Shown: positions 1 through 6,900 of the stretch, piece by piece
How positions within the stretch are numbered: the stretch's first letter is position 1
Layout of the letters: each line of letters starts with the position of its first letter
Assembly (NCBI GenBank): GCA_944381575.1
Contig: CALWLS010000005.1
Coordinates: 111,374-175,373, forward strand
Length of the DNA: 64,000 nt
DNA from: an uncultured Lachnospiraceae bacterium
Lineage (GTDB): Bacteria > Bacillota > Clostridia > Lachnospirales > Lachnospiraceae
Direction of reading: 5' to 3'
Made by a program: the position numbers and the translations under genes
The notes under the pieces: generated by a model
The model's input: only the letters and a program-made list of their open reading frames with translations
Told to the model about the DNA's origin: nothing
Database searches by the model: none

Positions 1-1
1 A

Positions 2-55
2 AAAGACAAACAATTTTACGGACATACGATAGGAAACTTGTTTGACAGGCGGTGA
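2..55 (+). CDS. tail end of an upstream phage gene (partial)
   Basis: Two plus-strand frames are open from the window edge. One stops at 43-45, the other at 53-55, just before the ATG at 60. The second gives 17 residues ending in Asp-Arg-Arg and is the better fit for the packed spacing of this operon, but the choice is not secure. No function can be given from so little sequence. Confidence 0.3.
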   Translation, partial: KDKQFYGHTIGNLFDRR

Positions 56-59
56 TGAC

Positions 60-446
60 ATGATAAATGGATTTTATATGAATGGTAATTGGTGGTCGGT
101 TCGGTGGACAGACCCGACAAATCCTATCCTTGTAGACCGCACCAATATTTTGACTTGCGCAGTCACTGACCCTGATACCATGACCATTTATCTGTCAAAT
201 AAACTCAGTGGTGAATTTCTCACAAGGGTTGTTCTTCATGAACTGAGCCATGCGATGATGTACAGCTATCATTACCTTGATGAAATACATAGATATTGCA
301 AGAAGCGACACTGGATTGAGATGGAAGAACTGATTGCAAATCTGATAGCAGATAGAGCCTATGAAATATTCCAGAGAGCCTATGATATTGTAGGCGATGA
401 GGCAATAAGATTTGTTCCATACGGGCTTGAAAGGAGCGTGGCATAA
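60..446 (+). CDS. phage HExxH zinc metallopeptidase-like protein
   Basis: A 128-residue protein with a HELSH motif at about residues 66-70, followed by a helical segment with two Glu residues (EMEEL) that could supply the third zinc ligand. This is the layout of small ImmA/IrrE- or SprT-like metallopeptidases. ATG 60 is chosen over the TTG at 42 because AGGCGGTG lies 6-13 bases upstream of it. The gene sits among head-tail connector genes and its stop overlaps the next start by one base, so it is made with structural proteins rather than with a repressor. A role in maturation processing or in host-protein cleavage is conjecture. Confidence 0.65.
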   Translation: MINGFYMNGNWWSVRWTDPTNPILVDRTNILTCAVTDPDTMTIYLSNKLSGEFLTRVVLHELSHAMMYSYHYLDEIHRYCKKRHWIEMEELIANLIADRAYEIFQRAYDIVGDEAIRFVPYGLERSVA

Positions 447-853
447 TGCGCTCAAGAACAAGAGATAGGCAGGATATTTGGTTTTCAACAGTGACTGAGA
501 AAAAGATCGGGATTGACACCATACAGGAATATGCAAAACCTGTTAAAAAGAGAATGTCGGTCAGCACGGGTACAGGATTGCCCGGGCAGGTATCAGCAGG
601 ACTTGTAGTTGACTATGACCGTGAGATTTTGAATTATGACCATGATTTTCTACAGGTAGAGGGAAACGTGGTTTGGGTAGATGTGATTCCCGATATTGAT
701 GATGAGGGCAACCTTGTAATGTCTGATGATGAAGTTACTCCAACAGTTCCTCCCGATTATCGAATAACTCAGATATTCCGAACCGCGAAGGGGCATGTTG
801 ATGTGTTTGGCATTAAGAAAATAGGAGGAAACAATGGTTATTCCAAAGATTAA
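446..853 (+). CDS. head-tail connector / head closure protein, putative
   Basis: A 135-residue acidic protein that opens with Arg-rich sequence and has a beta-rich C-terminal half (YRITQIFRTAKGHVDVFGIK). Its size and its place just upstream of a gp10-like gene match head closure (stopper) proteins of siphophages, often annotated as minor capsid proteins. The assignment rests on position more than on sequence. AAGGAG at 431-436 serves the start, and the ATG overlaps the TAA of the preceding gene, so translation is probably coupled. Confidence 0.5.
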   Translation: MRSRTRDRQDIWFSTVTEKKIGIDTIQEYAKPVKKRMSVSTGTGLPGQVSAGLVVDYDREILNYDHDFLQVEGNVVWVDVIPDIDDEGNLVMSDDEVTPTVPPDYRITQIFRTAKGHVDVFGIKKIGGNNGYSKD

Positions 854-980
854 ATGGGAAGAACGGCCTGAACATCTAACTATACTTGACCCAATGTTTT
901 ATAAGAATGAATTAACGATATTCCCTAACGCGGAAATAGGTGTAAATGCAGAAAAAACAGATAAAAATCAATCTTTTTGA
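834..980 (+). CDS. small conserved-position phage protein (48 aa)
   Basis: A short frame starting MVIPKIKWEERPEHLT, served by AGGAGG at 823-828 and overlapping the genes on both sides. The strong ribosome site and the tight overlaps argue that it is real. It lies where siphophages often encode a small connector component, but no family can be named from the sequence. The next gene starts 35 bases before its stop and has only a weak ribosome site, so that gene may depend on this one being translated. Confidence 0.6.
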   Translation: MVIPKIKWEERPEHLTILDPMFYKNELTIFPNAEIGVNAEKTDKNQSF

Positions 981-1467
981 CGGCGTGTCGATCAATGATG
1001 CTATTAAGCAGATTCAGGAATATAACAGAAATCTCAAAAGAAAGACTCAGATATTAATAGATAAGCTTGCTGAAAAAGGCCTTGAAGTTGTTCAAACAAC
1101 AATGGAGTCGGTGCCTGCCGAGGAAAAAGGCTCGTACAATACAGAAATCATTAATAACAGTAGAGGAGACATCATCGGTGCGGCAATAAGGCTGACTGGC
1201 GACAAAGTTCTCTTTATAGAGTTCTCCGCTGGTATAACCTACGGTACTCCGAAAGGCGGATATCCGTTGGATTCAGGCAAGCAATATGGTGTAGGAACTT
1301 ATCCGGGACAAGTTCATGCCGAGGATCCGCGAGGCTGGTGGTACATAGACGAACAAGGCAATAAACACCATTCTTACGGTAATAGGGCATATATGCCGAT
1401 GTATCATGCAGAATTGGAAATCCTATCGCAGGTAAGTAATATTGCTAAAGAGGTATTTGGACGGTGA
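946..1467 (+). CDS. HK97 gp10-like / minor capsid-type tail completion protein
   Basis: A 173-residue protein with an N-terminal helix (SINDAIKQIQEYNRNLKRK) and a Gly/Tyr-rich C-terminal half containing the segment GNRAYMPMYHAELEI. This is the usual build of HK97 gp10-like neck proteins and matches its place before the tail terminator gene. It probably acts at the head-tail interface. The start at 946 lies inside the small upstream frame. An alternative name is minor capsid protein 2; sequence alone does not separate the two labels. Confidence 0.6.
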   Translation: MQKKQIKINLFDGVSINDAIKQIQEYNRNLKRKTQILIDKLAEKGLEVVQTTMESVPAEEKGSYNTEIINNSRGDIIGAAIRLTGDKVLFIEFSAGITYGTPKGGYPLDSGKQYGVGTYPGQVHAEDPRGWWYIDEQGNKHHSYGNRAYMPMYHAELEILSQVSNIAKEVFGR

Positions 1468-1471
1468 TTAA

Positions 1472-1873
1472 ATGACTGTTTTGGAATTGATTAACAATAT
1501 ATTCACCAAGTGGGGAGATGCCATTAGCGAAACGGCTGTAAAGACTAACTACTCAATGGAGAATAGCACGGTAGTAGCTGAACTCCCAGCGGCAACGCTT
1601 TACTTCCAAGGCCTTCCGACAAGCGACTCTGACCTTATGGGAACGGAAGCATCAGTAACTCCAACAATTCAGGTGGATATTTACACAAAGGGGCAGAAGG
1701 CATTGACGCAAGCTTATGAGATAGATGCCGTGAGCCATAGCATTTTAAACGGCGTATACGGCATGAGGAGGGCTTATGGGCCTGAGCTTATACAATCCAC
1801 AGACCCGTCAATCAAACGCCTTACGAGCCGCTACACAAGGCTTTTTGGCTTAGCTGACAGTCTACCTGAGTGA
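1472..1873 (+). CDS. tail terminator-like protein
   Basis: A 133-residue protein: an N-terminal helix with a following Trp (ELINNIFTKWGD), a strand ending in LYFQGLP, and another containing IQVDIYTKG. This matches the small alpha/beta fold of tail terminator (gpU or minor-capsid-3-like) proteins that cap the tail tube and join it to the head. It follows the gp10-like gene by 4 bases and precedes the tail genes, the expected position. A hairpin with a T-run follows at 1916-1940. Confidence 0.6.
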   Translation: MTVLELINNIFTKWGDAISETAVKTNYSMENSTVVAELPAATLYFQGLPTSDSDLMGTEASVTPTIQVDIYTKGQKALTQAYEIDAVSHSILNGVYGMRRAYGPELIQSTDPSIKRLTSRYTRLFGLADSLPE

Positions 1874-1916
1874 CGGAAACATCGGAGAAATCCGTTGATA
1901 TATAAAAAAATTGTTT

Positions 1917-1940
1917 AGGGCGCATCGCGCTCTATTTTTT
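1917..1940 (+). terminator. intrinsic terminator before the holin gene
   Basis: A 7-bp stem with one G-T pair (AGGGCGC/GCGCTCT, 1917-1923 with 1927-1933) and a 3-base loop, followed by TATTTTTTAT. A smaller CGGA-GAAA-TCCG hairpin lies just upstream at 1883-1894. Together with the terminator at 2324-2353 it brackets the holin gene as a separate cassette. Confidence 0.6.
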
Positions 1941-1962
1941 ATGCAAAGAAAGGAGATAAAGC

Positions 1963-2253
1963 ATGGACTTAATGCAGTATATCAAGCCTGAATTAGTCAT
2001 AGTAGCTATTGTCTGCTATGTGATCGGGATTGGGTTAAAAAAGACTCAGACCATTAAGGATAAGTACATCCCATTTATCCTTGGCACAAGCTCGATAGTT
2101 CTGTGTGCAATCTGGGTATTTGCAAACTGTCCAGTTTCCACTGGTCAGGAGATTGCCTCGGCTGTATTCATGGCAATCACTCAAGGAATATTAATGGCTG
2201 GCTTAAGCACTTACGTCAATCAACTTATTAAGCAGACAAAGAAAACAGAGTGA
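1963..2253 (+). CDS. phage holin
   Basis: A 96-residue membrane protein with three hydrophobic segments at about residues 11-25, 37-53 and 66-86 and a Lys-rich C-terminus (NQLIKQTKKTE). Family features seen are the opening MxxIKPEL, a GLKK turn after the first membrane segment and TQGILMAG-x-STYVNQLIKQ near the end. These match the small Firmicutes phage holins (Phage_holin_5_2 type), which open the membrane to release the endolysin. The gene lies inside the tail module, about 19.5 kb from the endolysin, flanked by terminator hairpins. No second holin was seen near the lysin. Confidence 0.75.
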   Translation: MDLMQYIKPELVIVAIVCYVIGIGLKKTQTIKDKYIPFILGTSSIVLCAIWVFANCPVSTGQEIASAVFMAITQGILMAGLSTYVNQLIKQTKKTE

Positions 2254-2323
2254 TTGGAGGTGATCCTCGAATCTCCCGGACGCAGGGTTAAGTCGTCAAC
2301 ATTTTCCATTTTGGAAAAAGTTC

Positions 2324-2353
2324 AACCGTGTGCAAATACATACGGTTCTTTTT
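2324..2353 (+). terminator. intrinsic terminator after the holin gene
   Basis: A 9-bp stem (AACCGTGTG/CATACGGTT, one G-T pair) with a CAAATA loop at 2324-2347, followed by CTTTTT. Transcripts of the tail tube gene must read through it or start after it. Leader element copy A begins 3 bases after the T-run. Confidence 0.7.
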
Positions 2354-2355
2354 GT

Positions 2356-2415
2356 ATTACCGGCTACCAGACAGGTAGTCGCTGACCTCAAAAAGTTAGA
2401 GGTAGAAAGGAGCTA
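2356..2415 (+). promoter_or_regulatory. conserved tail-gene leader element, copy A
   Basis: Starts ATTACC and then forms a 7-bp stem GGCTACC/GGTAGTC (2362-2368 with 2374-2380, loop AGACA), followed by GCTGACCTC. ACCTC can pair with GAGGT at 2399-2403, just before the AAAGGAG ribosome site of the tail tube gene. Copies B (3871) and C (12944) share the layout with compensating base changes in the stem. No known RNA family was recognised. What it senses or binds is unknown. Confidence 0.6.
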
Positions 2416-2418
2416 TTT

Positions 2419-2907
2419 ATGGCAACAACGGGTCTGCCGGGATTATCTACTCTCGGAATTATTTTTTCCTACGGCGTAGAGACAACGTCCGGAACAAAAC
2501 CAACAACATTTACAATTCTTCACAGATGTAACGATATTCCAGAAATTACGCTTGAAACAGAAACTATTGATGCATCAGCACTTGAAGATATGCAATCTCG
2601 TTATATTGCAGGACGTCAAGATACAGGTGGTGAATGGTCTCCGGTATTCAACCTTACGGATGAGGTAATTACTGAGTTGGAAGAGATGATGGAGGCCGCA
2701 GCAACAGGACTTGAGAGCGGTCTTAGAACATGGTTCCAGGTTACCGTTCCAAATCTTACAAAGTCCTTCTTTGTAGTTGGTCAGCCGGGTTCAAAGATAC
2801 CACTTCCTGCAATGGCACAGAACGAGCTTCTCACGGGTTCGATCAGTATTGCCATCGATGAATATGTGGGACTTGATACAAAAGTAGTGCCTACAGAAGG
2901 AGACTGA
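2419..2907 (+). CDS. major tail (tube) protein
   Basis: A 162-residue protein opening MATTGLPGLSTLGI, with the EITLETETIDASALED segment and a TGGEWSPVF stretch typical of siphophage tail tube subunits. It polymerises as stacked rings around the tape measure to form the tail shaft. It stands directly before the tail chaperone pair and tape measure gene, as expected. AAAGGAG lies 8 bases before the ATG. The 165-base leader holds a terminator and leader element A, suggesting separate control of this highly expressed gene. Confidence 0.8.
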   Translation: MATTGLPGLSTLGIIFSYGVETTSGTKPTTFTILHRCNDIPEITLETETIDASALEDMQSRYIAGRQDTGGEWSPVFNLTDEVITELEEMMEAAATGLESGLRTWFQVTVPNLTKSFFVVGQPGSKIPLPAMAQNELLTGSISIAIDEYVGLDTKVVPTEGD

Positions 2908-2939
2908 TTTAAAAATTGAATAATCAAGGAGGATAACAT

Positions 2940-3470
2940 ATGTACAAGGTACTAACTATAGGCGGTAAGGATTATAGGCTTGAGTACACAATCGAGGCGG
3001 CGCTCTACAAGGATGGAGTTGACCGCCTCGTTGATTTTTTAGGCGGAACATTCGGAGCTGAGGGAGCTGATGCAATAGCAGAAAAGCTATCAGATGAGGA
3101 AGCTAAGAAAACAGTAAGAGTTGAGATTGTAAAAAATCTTAAGTCGGAAGTTACTAATCTTCCAAATACAGCTCTTATTCTGTTTTATTCAGGTTTACTT
3201 GAGTATCACGGAGAGGAAGGCGATCAAAGCGTCATGTCCATATCCGATGCCAAGCATCTTGCAAAACAGTTATTTGCTGAACAACCTGATGATGGCATAA
3301 AGGATTTTGCAGATCTTTTAGCCACATGTATTGATCAGATGGCGGCCGATGGTTTTTTCAAGACAACGGGACTGGAGACACTGATGCAGAATGCAGCGAA
3401 GTCGAGCGGGGTCGCAGTTCCAAACAGAGCAGCACGCAGGGCAAAGGCGAAAGCTTCCGCGAACAAGTAA
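2940..3470 (+). CDS. tail assembly chaperone gpG-like protein
   Basis: A 176-residue protein (MYKVLTIGGKDYRLEYTIEAA) with a Lys/Ala/Arg-rich end (RRAKAKASANK). It is the only full frame of its size between tail tube and tape measure genes, the place of lambda gpG. A second open frame continues from inside its 3-prime end in the -1 frame up to the tape measure leader, so the pair fits the gpG/gpGT arrangement. The chaperones coat the tape measure protein during tail assembly and are absent from the finished virion (family knowledge). AAGGAGG at 2928-2934 serves the start. Confidence 0.75.
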   Translation: MYKVLTIGGKDYRLEYTIEAALYKDGVDRLVDFLGGTFGAEGADAIAEKLSDEEAKKTVRVEIVKNLKSEVTNLPNTALILFYSGLLEYHGEEGDQSVMSISDAKHLAKQLFAEQPDDGIKDFADLLATCIDQMAADGFFKTTGLETLMQNAAKSSGVAVPNRAARRAKAKASANK

Positions 3471-3850
3471 ATTATCTTTTTGAAAATATTTATGAGTGCG
3501 GATTAACAGAAAAAGATGCCCTAAAGATGACGCCGAAATCTATCAAACTTTACATAGAGGGATACTGGAAAAGGCGCAAGAATGAGTGGGAAAAAGCTGA
3601 ATATCAGTCATGGCTCACAGGTCTTTATAACATAAGTTCCATAGGGTGCAGTATCAGCCATAAGGTTAAATACCCTAAAAATCCAATGGAACAGCAAAAG
3701 GTTTATGTTGAGGATATTGAACTGACTGAAGAACAGAAAGAAGCAGCAAGGCAGGATTTTCTTGCAAGGCTTCAAAGAATGGAAAAACGTTTTAATAAGG
3801 CCAAAGAACGAAAGAATGGCTTTGAAATCGTTAAAGATCAGGGTGGATGA
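3443..3850 (+). CDS. gpT domain of the frameshifted tail chaperone gpGT
   Basis: This frame is open upstream of its only ATG (3527) and reads FREQVNYLFENIYECGLTEK across the stop of gpG, which is typical of gpT domains normally reached by -1 frameshifting. GGCAAAG at 3440-3446 is a possible slip site (frame-0 codons GCA AAG become GGC AAA). It keeps pairing at the second codon but not perfectly at the first, so the exact site is uncertain. There is no good ribosome site before ATG 3527. The C-terminal half is highly charged (EEQKEAARQDFLARL). Confidence 0.65.
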   Translation, partial: KGESFREQVNYLFENIYECGLTEKDALKMTPKSIKLYIEGYWKRRKNEWEKAEYQSWLTGLYNISSIGCSISHKVKYPKNPMEQQKVYVEDIELTEEQKEAARQDFLARLQRMEKRFNKAKERKNGFEIVKDQGG

Positions 3851-3870
3851 GTGTAACAGCTCATTTACTC

Positions 3871-3926
3871 ATTACCGGCTGTCAAATAGGTGGCAGTCGC
3901 TAACCTCGCATATTTAGGAGGTGAAT
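3871..3926 (+). promoter_or_regulatory. conserved tail-gene leader element, copy B
   Basis: ATTACC, then the 7-bp stem GGCTGTC/GGCAGTC (3877-3883 with 3892-3898, loop AAATAGGT), then GCTAACCTC. ACCTC (3902-3906) can pair with GAGGT in the AGGAGGT ribosome site (3918-3922) of the tape measure gene and would hide it. A 6-bp stem ATGAGT/ACTCAT lies just upstream (3847-3872). An 18-codon frame starting at ATG 3847, overlapping the gpT stop, runs through the element and ends at the TAA inside it. Confidence 0.6.
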
Positions 3927-6900
3927 ATGGCAGAAACAATAGATTCTCTCCAGTTAGAGATATCGGCGGATTCTGCCATAGCTGAAAAATCGTTAAATAG
4001 ATTAGCTTCAGCTCTGATAAAAGTGCAGTCGTCCGTTAATGGCATAAGCACTGGACAATTTTCCAATTTAGCAAATGGTATCCGTAGATTATCAGATGCT
4101 ATGGAAAGAATGAATGGTGCGGTCAAAACGGCTGATTTCACTCGAATAGCGACAGGGCTTAACAAACTGACATCAGTCAATGTCCTTGGAGTGAGTGATG
4201 CATCAAGAGCGATTAGTACATTGACGGCTAATTTAAGCAGTCTTGGAACGATATCTTTTGATGCACAGGGCATAGCAAATATAGCTAATGCGATAGCTCA
4301 GCTTGGCAGAAAAACAGTTACTCAAGCAACTCAGAATATACCGGCTTTATCAACTGCATTGACTCAGTTAGTCAGTGGTATGAATGGAATAAAGGCGGTT
4401 TCATTTGATACTAAAGGTTTACTTGAGCTTACCACTGCAATAAGTCGCTTAGGTGGCAAATCAGCTACGGCAGCAGCAAGCGGAAATATAGAAAAGCTTG
4501 CAGCAGCGTTGAAAAACATGATGACAACGCTATCCACAGCTCCGCAGGTCAGCCGAAACATTATTGACATGGCTCAGGCCTTAGGACAACTTGCCGCATC
4601 CGGCAACAGGGTAGGCTCAGCAACTTCAAGTTTGACTAATTCATTTAAGACTTTTGATATTTCGACAAAGAAATCATCGAAAAGTGCCGGTGGATTAGCA
4701 GCTGCGTTTGGTAAATTTTATGCGACATATTGGCTGATACTTAGAAGTATCGGCGTATTTAAAAAAGCCATTGACATATCTTCAGACCTTACCGAGGTTC
4801 AGAACGTGGTAGACGTAACCTTCGGTGATATGGCCGAAAAGATGAATGCGTTTGCCGATTCTGCATTGCAGAATTACGGTATGTCAGAACTTATGGCAAA
4901 GACAATAGCCAGCCGTTTTCAGGCTATGGGTGTTGCGATGGGCTTTGCTCAGGGGCAGATGTCAGACATGTCCATTGAGCTTACAAAGCTTGCCGGAGAT
5001 ATGGCTTCTTTTTACAATGTGACGCAACAGGAGATAGCCACTTCTTTACAGTCAATCTTCACTGGAGAGACTGAACCGTTAAGAAGATTTGGTCTTGATC
5101 TTTCATTTGCAACAATAGAAGCATGGGCTTTAGCAAACGGTCTTGATGCAGACATGCAAAGCATGACCCAGGCTGAAAAGACCATGCTGAGGTATCAATA
5201 TGTGCTGGCAAATACCGGGGCAGCTCAAGGCGACTGGGCACGTACAAGCCAAAACTGGGCAAACCAGTTAAGACTTCTAACAGGAAATTTTGAGCAACTT
5301 GGCTCTATAGTCGGCGGTGTCCTTGTTAATGCCTTTAAGCCATTCATACAGGCTCTCAATAGCGTCATGGGCGCAGTTATCAACTTTGCACAGGTAGTAT
5401 CTGACGCATTAGGAGCTATATTTGGATGGGAATACCAAGTAGGTGGAGGTGCTGCACAGGAATATGAAGCTGCCGCAGGCGCAGCAAGTGACCTTGAAGA
5501 TGCAACTGGCGGAGCAGCTAAAAAAGCAAAAGAATTAAATAGATACATAGCCGCATGGCATGAAGTCAATAATATGACCACAAGTGACAGTGGTTCAGGT
5601 GGTGGCTCAGGCGGAGGTGGCGGTGCCGGTGGAGCCGGTGGAGCTGCTGATGGTGGAGAATGGATTCAAAAAGAGAGTCTATGGGAAAAATACACGAGTA
5701 GTATAGATACGCTCTATGAACTCGGTGATTACATAGGCGGAGTCCTGACCGATGCTATGAATGACATTGATTGGGACAGCGTTTATCAGGGAGCAAGGAA
5801 TTTTGGAACAGGCCTTGCTTCTTTTTTAAATGGGCTTATTTCACCTGAATTATTTGGCGCTTTAGGTAGGACTATTGCCGGAGCGTTGAATACAGTCATA
5901 TATGCACAACTATCCTTTGGACAGACATTCGACTGGACTAATTTAGGCGAGTCGATAGCAGCAGGAATTAACAACTTTTTTGCTACATTTGATTTTGCAG
6001 CTTCTGCTGAAACATTCAATACGTTTGCTTTAGGCATATTGGATGCAATAATTGCCGCCATAGATAAGACCGACTGGGACATGATAGGAAGTCAGATCGG
6101 TACATATCTCGAAGGTATTGATTTTATTGCCATAGGTAAAAAAGTCGGAAAAGCATTGTGGAAGGCTATTAATGCCGGATTCGACATATACAAGGGCATG
6201 TTCAGTGCCGCACCACTCGAAACGTCACTATTAAGCATATTAACGGTTGTAAAAAATCTTAAACAGATAAAGAGCATAACAAAGCTTATAGGTGATTTAG
6301 GCACTAAAGCTAAAAGTGCTGCTAAACTCGTTGAAACATTAGCGAAAGCGTTAACGGGAAATCAGTCGGCTGTACTTTTACTGTCACAAAACTATCCGAA
6401 ATTATCATCCTCTTTGCAGACAACATTAACAGGGTTTAATAAACTGCAAAATGCATTTAAGCAAGGCAAGGGATTTAGTACCTTAAATGAGATGATAACT
6501 AATCTCAGGAATAACTTAACGGGATTCCAAAAGATAGGTATAACCTTGGGCAGTGCTTTTGCTGAGTTTAACATGGTGAATGATGCGGTAAGTAACTTAG
6601 CGACTGGCACAGGAAATGTAGCCGCTAATCTTGCTGAATTAGCTGGAGGTGCTGCCATAGGTGCAGCTGGTATGTATGCTGCACTTGGCCCGGCTGGACT
6701 TGCAATGGCAGCTGTTACTGGAGTGATCGCAGCTCTTAAGGGCATTGATGAAGCCATGAAAGAAAAAAGCGGTTATAACGATCTTGTTGAAAGATTAGAT
6801 GCTTTATCAGACCAAGCAGATGAGGTGAACCGTAAGAGTGAATCTATAAAACAGAATCTTGAAGGTATGCGTGATTCTTTTGAAACAACAGGCGAAGCTC

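Noticed and set aside
2260-2385. GTG-started frame of about 41 codons through leader element copy A
   Set aside because: No ribosome site precedes the GTG; GGAGG overlaps it. Kept only as a note to the leader-peptide idea.
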